NCBI GenBank assembly: GCA_017618115.1
Contig: JAFZUX010000023.1
Location: 1-46,548, forward strand
Direction: 5' to 3'
Source of the DNA: Bacteroidales bacterium
Lineage (GTDB): Bacteria > Bacteroidota > Bacteroidia > Bacteroidales > UBA932
Length of the DNA stretch: 46,548 nt
This document shows, piece after piece, positions 31,137 through 39,226 of this stretch. The position numbers and the translations under genes were made by a program. The notes beneath the pieces are model-generated. The model saw only the letters and a list, made by a program, of their open reading frames with translations, searched no databases and was not told the origin of the DNA. Position 1 is the first letter of the stretch, and the number at the start of each line of letters is the position of its first letter.

Positions 31137-32486
31137 ATGGAATATCCCGAGCGCATATTCAAACGCAAGATATACGAGAAACTCCAGGAATGGAAGCAGA
31201 CAACGGACGGCACCACGGCCCTTCTTATCAAAGGCGCCCGCCGCGTAGGCAAGTCCACCATAGCAGAGGAATTCGCCAAGAACGAGTACACCTCCTACAT
31301 CAAGGTCGACTTTGCCGATGCCCCCGATGAAGTCTGGGAAGCCGTCGCCCATATCAACGACCGCGACCGCTTCTTCCTCCAGCTGCAGTTCATCTATAAC
31401 GTCCGCCTGGAAGAGCGCAAGTCCGTCATCATCTTCGACGAGATCCAGAAAGCCCCCAAGGTCCGCGAGGCCATCAAGTATCTGGTTAAAGACCACCGGT
31501 ATGACTACATCGAGACGGGCTCCCTCCTCTCCATCAAGAAGAACACCCAGGGCATCGTTATCCCAAGTGAGGAAACCCGCATCGAGATGTACCCGATGGA
31601 CTATGAGGAATTCCGCTGGGCAATGGGCGATACCGCCACCGTCCCGCTCATGAAGGACACCTTCGAAAAGCGTCAAGGCGTCGGAGATGCCACCTGCCGC
31701 AAACTGATGCGGGATTTCCGCCTCTACATGCTGGTCGGCGGCATGCCCCAGGCCGTGAACGCCTACCTTGATACGAAGAATCTGAGCGCTGTGGATGCCA
31801 AGAAGCGGGAGATTATCGAGCTCTATGCCGATGATTTCCGCAAACTCGATCCCACCGGCCGTGCCACGCGCCTCTTCATGGCGGCCCCGTCCCAGCTCAC
31901 CGGCAACGCCTCCCGCTATCAGGTTACCAGCGTACTCGGTCGCAGCCAGGACGAGGATGAGATGAACGAACTCATCCAGGACATGGAAGATAGCATGGCC
32001 GTCAATTTCTGCTATCACGCCAACGACCCGTCCGTAGGATTATCGCAGCACAAGAACATCGGGCAGTACAAGATGTACGTCGGAGACACCGGCCTCTTCA
32101 TCACCATGGCCTTCTGGGACAACGCCGTCACGGAGAACATCATCTACCAGAAACTCCTCAGCGACAAACTGGTCACCGACCTCGGTTATGTCTATGAAAA
32201 TGTCGTAGCTCAGATACTCCGTTCCCGTGGAGAAAAGCTATTCTATCACACCTGGCCCACCCCCAGTGGCAAGCACAACTACGAGATTGACTTCCTCCTC
32301 TCCCGCGGCTTCAAAATCTGCCCGATTGAGGTCAAATCCTCCGGCTACAAAACCCATAAATCCATGGACGAGTTCTGCAAGAAGTTCTCGCAACATGTGG
32401 GATTAAGATATCTCGTTTACACCAAAGACTCCCGCAAAGATGGGGAATTGACAATGATACCTGTCTATCATTGTATGTTTATCTAG
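31137..32486 (+). CDS. AAA ATPase with DUF4143 domain, probably acquired (449 aa)
   Basis: ATG 31137 is preferred over GTG 31128 because GAGGA lies a few bases before it. The N-terminal AAA_14 domain has Walker A GARRVGKS (33-40) and Walker B SVIIFDEIQKAP. A DUF4143 domain follows with a nuclease-like core (HNYEIDFLLSRG, then CPIEVKSSGYK) of the PD-(D/E)xK type. Such proteins are widespread, often in many copies per genome, and their function is poorly known. The gene is markedly richer in G+C than its neighbours (39 of 60 bases at 31201-31260 against 28 of 60 at 32701-32760), which suggests horizontal transfer. Confidence 0.85.
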   Translation: MEYPERIFKRKIYEKLQEWKQTTDGTTALLIKGARRVGKSTIAEEFAKNEYTSYIKVDFADAPDEVWEAVAHINDRDRFFLQLQFIYNVRLEERKSVIIFDEIQKAPKVREAIKYLVKDHRYDYIETGSLLSIKKNTQGIVIPSEETRIEMYPMDYEEFRWAMGDTATVPLMKDTFEKRQGVGDATCRKLMRDFRLYMLVGGMPQAVNAYLDTKNLSAVDAKKREIIELYADDFRKLDPTGRATRLFMAAPSQLTGNASRYQVTSVLGRSQDEDEMNELIQDMEDSMAVNFCYHANDPSVGLSQHKNIGQYKMYVGDTGLFITMAFWDNAVTENIIYQKLLSDKLVTDLGYVYENVVAQILRSRGEKLFYHTWPTPSGKHNYEIDFLLSRGFKICPIEVKSSGYKTHKSMDEFCKKFSQHVGLRYLVYTKDSRKDGELTMIPVYHCMFI

Positions 32487-32507
32487 CGACAAATTTGTAA
32501 CAAATAA

Positions 32508-33767
32508 ATGAATAAAGAATCTTTATTATTTACCTTCAGGCAGACAAAATCCCCGGTAGCGTATTGCATATTGAGTATAGGAATGGGAACAAGGGATGAG
32601 AATCCAAAGTATAACGGATTGGCTCATCTGACGGAGCACATGCTCTTTAAAGGAACTCCTTTTCACTCATCCGTAAGTATTTCATCCATTTTGGAAAAGG
32701 TGGGCGGAGACCTTAACGCCTTTACTACAAAGGAGCGTATAGTGCTCTATTCCACTACTTTGAAAGAGGATGTAAAGAAGGCTGTCTCCCTCATCTTTGA
32801 ACTTGCCTTCCACTCCACATTCCCTAAGGAGGAACTCAAAAAGGAGAAGAGCGTTGTCTACGATGAGATTATAACCTACCAGGATTCCCCATCGGAACTT
32901 ATTTTTGATGTATTTGAGGCAGAGCTCTTTAAGGGGACTCCGCTGGGTTACTCCATCCTGGGAGAGAAGAAAAGTCTGGAACATATAGATTCCAAAATCC
33001 TCTCAGATAATCTTGCAAAGTTCTTTGTGCCCGGCAATATGACCTTCTCCCTCAGCGGAAACTTTGATGAGAAGGAGATCTACTCTCTTGTGGAGAAGGA
33101 ACTTAAGAAGTGGCGCCCAAATGCCTCTCTATCACAGAAATACGGAGAGGTCCCCATAACAAGCCGTCCGTTTGTAAACAAACTCAAGAGCGGTATTCCA
33201 TTTAAGAAGGGCAAGAAGTTTGACATCAGTACTGATAAGAAACTCAAGCAGGCACATTGTGTTTTGGGATGCACCGCATACCCTTATTATGAGAGAAAGA
33301 AGCGCGCCTCCTTATCTCTGATAACCAACATTTTAGGAGGACCTGCCTCCAACTCGAGACTCAACCTTACCCTCAGAGAAAAGCACGCGCTTGTATACCA
33401 TATTGATGCAAGCTGCATCTCTTACAAAGACACAGGATTGTTCTGTATTTACTTTGGATGTGACAAGAAGTATCTCGATAAATGTCTTGCCCTTATTCGC
33501 AAGGAGGTTTCAAAATTCCTGGATGAACCGCTGAGCCCAAGAGCCCTGGCTGCTGCCAAGAAGCAGATGATAGGGCAGCTCTCTATTGCAAGCGATAACG
33601 CAGAATCTCAGTGCCTTACAGCAGGCAAATCTCTGCTGCTCACCGGAAACGTAACCTCTTTTGAAAAGATAAGAGAGGAGATTGAAGCTGTTACCTCAGA
33701 GTCTGTACAGGAAGTTGCAAAGGAGATACTCTCCTGGGACAGAATGAGCCGCCTTGTTTTCTACTAA
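32508..33767 (+). CDS. M16-family zinc metallopeptidase (419 aa)
   Basis: The inverted zinc motif HLTEH (His40, Glu43, His44) and the third ligand Glu120, 76 residues after His44, mark an active M16 processing-peptidase subunit. The second, inactive-type half follows (KQAHCVLGCTAYPY, then LREKHALVYHIDASC). No signal peptide is evident, so it may act in the cytoplasm, or be exported without a classical signal. It lies 21 bp after the ATPase gene and 31 bp before the methyltransferase gene, with which it probably forms an operon. The natural substrate is unknown. Confidence 0.88.
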   Translation: MNKESLLFTFRQTKSPVAYCILSIGMGTRDENPKYNGLAHLTEHMLFKGTPFHSSVSISSILEKVGGDLNAFTTKERIVLYSTTLKEDVKKAVSLIFELAFHSTFPKEELKKEKSVVYDEIITYQDSPSELIFDVFEAELFKGTPLGYSILGEKKSLEHIDSKILSDNLAKFFVPGNMTFSLSGNFDEKEIYSLVEKELKKWRPNASLSQKYGEVPITSRPFVNKLKSGIPFKKGKKFDISTDKKLKQAHCVLGCTAYPYYERKKRASLSLITNILGGPASNSRLNLTLREKHALVYHIDASCISYKDTGLFCIYFGCDKKYLDKCLALIRKEVSKFLDEPLSPRALAAAKKQMIGQLSIASDNAESQCLTAGKSLLLTGNVTSFEKIREEIEAVTSESVQEVAKEILSWDRMSRLVFY

Positions 33768-33798
33768 CTGATATAGTCAACTGAGAAATAGATAGAGC

Positions 33799-34581
33799 GT
33801 GAATATAAAGAAGAAAAATATAGAAGAGATTGTTTTAGAGGCTGAGGCTTTGAGTAAAGCAACGGCGTCCGCTCAGTTAACCTCTGCGCTCAGATGGGTT
33901 GAACGTCAGACTCATACACGTACCAACCACGCACAGATGCTGGTGGGCAAAGATGAAGGTCTCTTCCTCAACGCCTTTGTAAAATGTGTTGCCGCAAAGA
34001 GAGTTTTGGAGATAGGCACCTTTACCGGCTACTCCCTTATCTGCCTGGCAGACGCAGTTTTACACAACGCCAAACTCTGCAAACAACCAAATAAATCACA
34101 TTTTAAAGAATATGAATCTTGTAAATTGCAAGAGGAAAGAGCGTTGGAAGGAGGACAGTTTTGTGTGGATGCTTTGGAGATAAATCAGGAATTGGAATAC
34201 ATAATTGCGGAGGGGCTGCAAAGAGCAAAAGTTGAGGAGATTACAAGAGTCTCTTTTGGAGATGCAAGGGACCTGCTGCAAAAGATTGTTTCTAATGAAG
34301 AAAAGTGTGAGCGTGAAAAGTATGACGTTGTCTTTATTGATGCAAACAAGAGAGAGTATGCGGAGTACTACAACCTTGTTTTCCCGTTGGTGAAGGTGGG
34401 CGGTTACATACTGGCAGACAACGTCTTATGGTACGGTAAGGCGGAAGAGGTTAACCATCGGGATAAAAAAACTGCGGGCATCATTGAGTTCAACTCTCTG
34501 GTTGAAAATGACACCCGCGTTTCAAAGTTTCTCTATAAAATCAGAGACGGTCTCTATATCATAAGAAAGGAGAGAGACTGA
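33799..34581 (+). CDS. SAM-dependent O-methyltransferase, catechol-OMT type (260 aa)
   Basis: The start is GTG 33799. AKRVLEIGTFTGYSLICLAD is the SAM-binding loop and YDVVFIDANKREYAEYYNLV, then GGYILADNVLWYGKAE are the metal- and substrate-binding motifs of Methyltransf_3 proteins. An inserted stretch rich in Lys and Cys (NAKLCKQPNKSHFKEYESCK) lies between strands 1 and 2 and is unusual for the family. The substrate cannot be named. It ends 28 bp from the convergent transglutaminase-like gene; that gap contains the direct repeat AAAGCCACTG. Confidence 0.85.
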   Translation: MNIKKKNIEEIVLEAEALSKATASAQLTSALRWVERQTHTRTNHAQMLVGKDEGLFLNAFVKCVAAKRVLEIGTFTGYSLICLADAVLHNAKLCKQPNKSHFKEYESCKLQEERALEGGQFCVDALEINQELEYIIAEGLQRAKVEEITRVSFGDARDLLQKIVSNEEKCEREKYDVVFIDANKREYAEYYNLVFPLVKVGGYILADNVLWYGKAEEVNHRDKKTAGIIEFNSLVENDTRVSKFLYKIRDGLYIIRKERD

Positions 34582-34609
34582 AAGCCACTGAAAGCCACTG
34601 AAATAGAGC

Positions 34610-36250
34610 CTAGTATTGATACTCGGCCTCCATCCAGCACTTCCAGCCGTTGCTTCCGTTAAGCACGTTTCCTCCTTTCCATTCAACTTCTCCCATCTGG
34701 AAATCTACCTCGTCATAGTGAGGGTAAATCTTAGCAGGATAGAGAGGTGCCCAAGCGCCGTAATCGTCGTTAACAATATAACGGAAAGCATCCAGTCCGC
34801 GGCTGAAGAAGAACTTCAGACGCTGCTCATCCTCAGTGAGTTCTCCCTTTGCAGCGTATGTGTCACGGTCTCCGCCTGAGTAGCCGAACGACTGGTCTAC
34901 AGGAACCCAGCCAACGCCCTCGTAGTAAACCTCTGCCCAATCGTGAAGATTGACGTGGTTAGGGTGGAGCATCCAACCGCTCTGCCATCTTGCAGGGATT
35001 CCTTCATAGCGGGCCATTGTTATAAATAGCAGAGATACTTGTCCGCAGTCTCCGTGGTGGTGTTTAAGAACGTACTCAGGGATGTTAGGTATTGTGGAGT
35101 AGTCTCTTGCGCCGGCCCAAGGAATGTTTTCAGTAACCCAGCACCAGATTCTCTTAACCTTCTCGTAAGGCTCTTTGGCATCTCCTACAAGGCTGTCTGC
35201 CAGGTGTTTAATCTTGTCTGTGAATACTATGTGACGCTCTCTTTCTGCAGTGTATCTCTTGTAGATTGCGGAGGTGGTATCATACGGCTGAATCCTTTCC
35301 TCCAGGAATGCAAAGTACTGATTGAAAGAGGTGAAGGAGAGATCATAACCTACCTTCAGCGTATCCTTTCCGTTGGCCTCCATTTCAAAGTACATGCTCC
35401 TTCTGGTGTTGTTGTTTGAGGAGATCAGGTAATCTCCGGTGTAGAAGCCTTTTAGGAGGTCCGGCGTCTTAGGAACTTCCAGCTCTTTGTACTCGGAGTT
35501 GTGAGCGTTGAAGACTCTCTCAACTGTTACATTCTTCTGTCTATCATTCTCTTTAGGGAACGGAAGCCACATTCTTACAACCTCTCCGGCAGGTACTGCA
35601 TCCGGCATAACTCTCATCTTGATATGGACGGTTATTTTTACAGGATTGGAGAAAGTTGCACTGCGGTCTTTGTTTTTCTTCTGGGTTAAAACGGAGTTCT
35701 TGATAACGGGAGGAAGGTAATCTTTTAGGAAGTCTCCGGTTGTTCCGGTCTCTTTGCCTTCCAATTTCTCTCTTGCTGCAACGCACTCAGAGTTAACCAA
35801 AAAGAGGTTGTTAAGCGCTTTACGGAAATAGAGCCTTTTGCCATTGATGGTCTTGCACTCCAGGTCTCCGTGCTGCCTCCACGCTTCCATCTGCTCCTCT
35901 GTAACATCTGGGATATACTTCTTGATGTACTCCAGTGCCTCTTCATCAGTAACGGTGAATTCATTGAGCATTCTCTGCATCTTGTCCTTCTCAAAGTTGA
36001 TTATGTACTCATCTGCCTTTGAGAGGTTTGCAGCCTTTGAAACTTGGTTGATGATTTCATTGGCTTTATTGAAGTCACCCTTTTCAATGAAGTAGTCCAG
36101 AGTGGATTCATCTACGGAAGCAACTTTCACGGCCTCCTTATCTACAGATTTACAACTGAATGCCAGCAGTGCCACAGTAGCAGTAAACGCAATCACTGAA
36201 GATTTTGTCAGCAGGGCAACAGCTTTGAATTGAGAGAATATTTTTTTCAT
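34610..36250 (-). CDS. Transglutaminase-like lipoprotein (546 aa)
   Basis: ATG 36250 gives a lipoprotein signal (ALLAFSCKS). The frame stays open upstream but only through the repeat DNA beyond the promoter box at 36271-36278, so the long form is rejected. The C-terminal half carries a transglutaminase core with Cys402 (HHHGDCGQVSL), His436 (NLHDWAEVYYEG) and Asp452 (WVPVDQSFG), so it is probably catalytically able as a periplasmic protease or amidase of this fold. The N-terminal half (50-190) is helical and unrecognised; a beta region follows (VKITVHIKMRVMPDAVPAGE). It is probably a single-gene unit. Confidence 0.85.
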   Translation of the reverse strand: MKKIFSQFKAVALLTKSSVIAFTATVALLAFSCKSVDKEAVKVASVDESTLDYFIEKGDFNKANEIINQVSKAANLSKADEYIINFEKDKMQRMLNEFTVTDEEALEYIKKYIPDVTEEQMEAWRQHGDLECKTINGKRLYFRKALNNLFLVNSECVAAREKLEGKETGTTGDFLKDYLPPVIKNSVLTQKKNKDRSATFSNPVKITVHIKMRVMPDAVPAGEVVRMWLPFPKENDRQKNVTVERVFNAHNSEYKELEVPKTPDLLKGFYTGDYLISSNNNTRRSMYFEMEANGKDTLKVGYDLSFTSFNQYFAFLEERIQPYDTTSAIYKRYTAERERHIVFTDKIKHLADSLVGDAKEPYEKVKRIWCWVTENIPWAGARDYSTIPNIPEYVLKHHHGDCGQVSLLFITMARYEGIPARWQSGWMLHPNHVNLHDWAEVYYEGVGWVPVDQSFGYSGGDRDTYAAKGELTEDEQRLKFFFSRGLDAFRYIVNDDYGAWAPLYPAKIYPHYDEVDFQMGEVEWKGGNVLNGSNGWKCWMEAEYQY

Positions 36251-36270
36251 ACGGTAAACGTTTATTTTTC

Positions 36271-36278
36271 CAAAGATA
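36271..36278 (-). promoter_or_regulatory. -7 box of the transglutaminase-like gene
   Basis: TATCTTTG on the minus strand lies 20 nt before the ATG at 36250. It fixes the start choice for that gene. Confidence 0.55.
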
Positions 36279-36298
36279 CAAAAAAGTGGGACGGGGGG

Positions 36299-36445
36299 CA
36301 AGTGCTCGAGGTGGGGGTTAAGTGCTTCAGGTGGGGTTAAGTGCTTCAAGTGGGGTAAAGTGCTCGAGGTGTCCGGAAAAGAGGGACACCTCAAGCAAAA
36401 AGGGGGGTAAAATGCTCGAGGTGTCCGTAAAACAGGGACACTGGG
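36299..36445. repeat. Degenerate 19-20-bp repeats and hairpins
   Basis: Units of the form AAGTGCTYSAGGTGGGGTT recur at 36300, 36320, 36339 and 36358, with a later echo at 36409. TGCTCGAGGTGTCC (36361-36374) and GGACACCTCAAGCA (36384-36397) make a 13-of-14-bp hairpin. GTGTCC/GGACAC (36421-36441) makes a second, weaker one. No gene is seen here. Confidence 0.75.
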
Positions 36446-36580
36446 AACAGGGATAAAATACTGTGCAACGGATGTGTCTAATAATGAGTATTTTGTTACT
36501 TTGCCTGGTATGGATATTTGGGAGAGGCATTTGCTTAAATGGCTCATTATTAATGCATAACGTTGCACGGCCTATTAGCC

Positions 36581-36829
36581 TGGAGGAGAGGGAGGGATGG
36601 TATGGTGGGAGGATGGATAGAGGGATGAAGGGGGCTAGAAGGATGAGATGGGGGAATGGAAGGAAGGAGGAGATGAAGGAGTAGAAGTAGAAGTAGAAGG
36701 AGGAAAGGGAGTAGAAAGAGAAGTTGGGGGAATGGGGGAAAGGGATGAAGAGGATGAAGGTGGAAGGAAGGAGAGTTGGAGAGGGATGAAGGGGGATGGA
36801 AGGAGGAGAAAGGAATAAAAAAAGGAAGG
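36581..36829. repeat. Polypurine (G/A) tract
   Basis: These 249 bases of the plus strand contain a single C (in GGGGGCTAG) and few T. They are built of GGAAGG, GATGAAGG and GTAGAA units, with several runs of four or five G. No credible coding frame exists. Such tracts can form triplex or G-quadruplex structures; whether this one does is not known. Confidence 0.85.
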
Positions 36830-36846
36830 CTTGGGGACCTTCCTTT
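36817..36846 (-). terminator. Terminator after efp
   Basis: AAAGGAAGG (36821-36829) and CCTTCCTTT (36838-36846) form a 9-bp stem with an 8-nt loop. In the efp direction it is followed by a run of T (plus-strand A run from 36817). The A and T flanks mean it could work in both directions. Confidence 0.7.
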
Positions 36847-36973
36847 AAGTTTACGGGGCTCGGAGTGAGCCGGGGTGGCAGCTGTGGGCCGCGGGGCTGA
36901 TGCCGGGGTGGCTTGGCTGCCGATGGCCGGCGGACCGTCTGCCGATGGCCGGTGGTTGCAGCGGCTGCGGGGA
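36847..36973. other. GC-rich spacer downstream of efp
   Basis: This stretch is strongly G+C-rich compared with its surroundings and contains the direct repeat CTGCCGATGGCCGG (36917-36930 and 36939-36952) plus several GCCGGGGTGGC-like words. There is no convincing gene or RNA. Confidence 0.5.
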
Positions 36974-37543
36974 TTAGCCCTTTACGCGCTCGCCGTAGGT
37001 TCTGTCCTCTACCTTTACGCTGATCTTCTCACCGTTCTGGATGAAGAGTGGAACCATGATCTTTGCACCGGTCTCCAGAGTAGCCTCTTTGAGAGCGTTG
37101 GTTGAGGCGGTGTTACCCTTAACTGCAGGCTCTGTGTAAGTAACCTCCAACTCTACGAATGAAGGGAGCTCGCAGGTAAGAATCTCCTCGTTGTCTGCCC
37201 AAACCATCATCTCAACGTTCTGACCCTCTTTCATAAGGTCTGCGTTCTCTACAAAATCCTTGTCCAGATGAACCTGCTCAAAGGTCTCTCTGTGCATGAA
37301 GTTGTAGCCGGACTCATCCGGATAGAGGAACTGATAAGGTCTTCTCTCTACAGAAACCAAGTCTATTCTCTCGCCCGCACCGTATGTGTGTTCAAGGAGT
37401 TTACCAGTTTGGAGATCCTTGAATTTTGTTCTAACGATAGTGTTACCTTTACCAGGCTTAACGTGCTGGAAATAAACCAGCTGGCAAGGATGATCATTGA
37501 ATAGGAAGAAAATTCCGTTTTTAAAATCTGCTGTAGTTGCCAT
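36974..37543 (-). CDS. efp: Translation elongation factor P (189 aa)
   Basis: EF-P relieves ribosome stalling at proline stretches. The N-terminal KOW-like domain carries Lys32 at the tip of the loop HVKPGKGNTIV, the usual modification site. The two OB domains and the C-terminal GAKIMVPLFIQNGEKISVKV match the family. Its first 23 bp overlap the end of ispH in another frame, and its promoter (TATATTTG, 37567-37574 minus) lies inside ispH. Confidence 0.96.
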   Translation of the reverse strand: MATTADFKNGIFFLFNDHPCQLVYFQHVKPGKGNTIVRTKFKDLQTGKLLEHTYGAGERIDLVSVERRPYQFLYPDESGYNFMHRETFEQVHLDKDFVENADLMKEGQNVEMMVWADNEEILTCELPSFVELEVTYTEPAVKGNTASTNALKEATLETGAKIMVPLFIQNGEKISVKVEDRTYGERVKG

Positions 37544-38423
37544 ATATAATTCTGTAAAATTTGCTGCAAATATAGTTTTTTAACGTAATTTTTAAAAATT
37601 CAGCACAGGAGGTAAGTTGCCACTTAGGGGTGGAGGTGGCTCCGCAGACTCCAATTCTGTCTCCCTCTTTAAACCATTTTTTATCAATTTGTTGTAGGGA
37701 CTGAATGGCGTATGTACGAGGGTTGTGAGATTTGCAGAGTTCATAGAGGACTCTGCCGTTGGAACTCTCCTTTCCGCTGACGAATATTATAACGTTGTGA
37801 TTCTCTGCAAATTGGATGAGGCGGGCATGGCGCTGTGCCACCTGGCGGCAGACGGTATTGTGGACCGTTAGTTGGCTCTTGTCTTCCATCTTGCTGCTGA
37901 TTAGGTTGCAAAGCTGGTTAAACTCATCAGGGTCTTTAGTGGTCTGGGAGAAGATATTTATTGGACGGGTGAAGTCAATTTTATCTATCTGATCCTTGTT
38001 CTCAATAACCACGGCTCTTCCTTCCGCTCTGCCTACCAGGCCGTTAACCTCTGCGTGACCTACCTTGCCGAATATCACAATCTGTCCGGCGGTCTCCGCA
38101 ATCTTCTTCTGAAGCTGAAGCACCACGGGGCAGGTACAGTCTATTAGGGTGATGTTGTTTTTGGCGGCCAAAGCATACGTGGAAGGGGGTTCTCCGTGGG
38201 CGCGGATAAGGACCGTGGAGTCTTTAAGATGGGACATCTGATCCAAGTTGATAACCCTAAGCCCCTCTTTCTCAAGTCTTTTAAGCTCGGTCTCATTGTG
38301 CACTATGGCACCCAGGGAGTAGAGCACGCTTCTTTTGCTGAGGTTCTCCTCCGCACTGTATACCGCACGTACCACTCCGTTGCAGAAACCTGAGTACTGG
38401 TCTATTTCTACGTATACCTTCAT
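37521..38423 (-). CDS. ispH: 4-hydroxy-3-methylbut-2-enyl diphosphate reductase IspH (300 aa)
   Basis: This is the last step of the MEP isoprenoid pathway. The iron-sulfur ligands are Cys14 (GFCNGVVRAV), Cys98 (DCTCPVV) and Cys192 (NTVCRQVAQRH). The proton relay GHAEVNG and the C-terminal GATSTP substrate loop are also there. After that loop there is an extra stretch of about 25 residues (LKNYICSKFYRIIYGNYSRF) that is encoded by the efp promoter and leader DNA and is unlike usual IspH ends. It shares a divergent promoter region with cmk. Confidence 0.94.
   Translation of the reverse strand: MKVYVEIDQYSGFCNGVVRAVYSAEENLSKRSVLYSLGAIVHNETELKRLEKEGLRVINLDQMSHLKDSTVLIRAHGEPPSTYALAAKNNITLIDCTCPVVLQLQKKIAETAGQIVIFGKVGHAEVNGLVGRAEGRAVVIENKDQIDKIDFTRPINIFSQTTKDPDEFNQLCNLISSKMEDKSQLTVHNTVCRQVAQRHARLIQFAENHNVIIFVSGKESSNGRVLYELCKSHNPRTYAIQSLQQIDKKWFKEGDRIGVCGATSTPKWQLTSCAEFLKITLKNYICSKFYRIIYGNYSRF
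37567..37574 (-). promoter_or_regulatory. -7 box of efp inside ispH
   Basis: TATATTTG on the minus strand lies 23 nt before the efp ATG and within the last codons of ispH. It gives efp its own transcript. Confidence 0.6.
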
Positions 38424-38442
38424 AAATTTTATTCGGACTGCA

Positions 38443-38480
38443 CAAAGATAAGTTTATTGGCGCATATTTTTGTAAATTTG
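38443..38480. promoter_or_regulatory. Divergent promoters of ispH and cmk
   Basis: TATCTTTG (38443-38450, minus strand) serves ispH, and TAAATTTG (38473-38480, plus strand) serves cmk, 13 nt before its ATG. The two boxes are 22 bp apart, so the promoters overlap. Confidence 0.6.
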
Positions 38481-38493
38481 TGTGATTAATTAA

Positions 38494-39225
38494 ATGAGAA
38501 ACCCAATGGCAAGCGGAAAGATAATCATCGCGATAGATGGCTACTCCTCAACAGGAAAGAGTTCCTTTGCAAAACTGGTTGCAAAAGGGCTGGGCTACAT
38601 CTATGCAGACAGCGGCGCCCTCTACAGGGCAATAACCTATTTTGCTTATACAAACGGCTTTATAGATGAGAAGGGAAATGTAGATAAGGAGAATTTGCAG
38701 AAGGTGATAATGAACATCACCGTCTCTTTCCGCACCAACAAAAAGGGGGAGAGCCGCACTCTTCTCAACGGCACGGATGTGGAGAGGCAGATCCGCACCC
38801 TGACGGTCTCCAACAACGTGAGCCGCATTGCAGAGATTCCATACGTGAGAAGCTTTGTAAATATGCAACTTAGAAGCATGGCCGTAGACAAGGGGCTGGT
38901 TATGGACGGAAGAGATATTGGAACTGCTGTCTTCCCGAACGCAGAACTTAAGATCTTTATGACTGCCTCTGAGCAGGTTAGGGCAATGCGCCGCTTTAAA
39001 GAGCTGCAGGAGAAGGGAGAGAAGGACACCTTTGAGCAGGTGCTGGAAAATCTCCGAAAGAGGGATTACATAGATTCCCACAGGGAGACAGATCCGCTTA
39101 CCCGTGCAAAGGATGCTATTGAACTGGATAACAGCAGTATGACAATGGAAGATGAGATAGAGTGGCTGAACAAGATATTACTGCCGAACTTTAATCTTAA
39201 GGTTGAGTTGGACAAGGAGGAGTAA
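38494..39225 (+). CDS. cmk: Cytidylate kinase (243 aa)
   Basis: This enzyme phosphorylates CMP and dCMP. The P-loop is GYSSTGKS (16-23), followed by the NMP-binding segment YIYADSGALYRAITYFAY and MDGRDIGTAVFPNAELKIFM with the LID region after it. ATG 38494 is the first start after the promoter box; a second Met is at residue 5. It ends 1 bp before the response regulator start, so the two are co-transcribed. Confidence 0.95.
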   Translation: MRNPMASGKIIIAIDGYSSTGKSSFAKLVAKGLGYIYADSGALYRAITYFAYTNGFIDEKGNVDKENLQKVIMNITVSFRTNKKGESRTLLNGTDVERQIRTLTVSNNVSRIAEIPYVRSFVNMQLRSMAVDKGLVMDGRDIGTAVFPNAELKIFMTASEQVRAMRRFKELQEKGEKDTFEQVLENLRKRDYIDSHRETDPLTRAKDAIELDNSSMTMEDEIEWLNKILLPNFNLKVELDKEE

Positions 39226-39226
39226 A

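Noticed and set aside
31098-32018. Long minus-strand frame (306 codons) opposite the ATPase gene
   Set aside because: It lies wholly opposite a gene with clear Walker and DUF4143 motifs. High GC removes stop codons from the opposite strand, and its protein has no recognisable features.
36251-36568. N-terminal extension of the transglutaminase-like protein (106 residues)
   Set aside because: The extension is translated from repeat DNA upstream of a TAnnTTTG box, and the shorter form begins with a proper lipoprotein signal.
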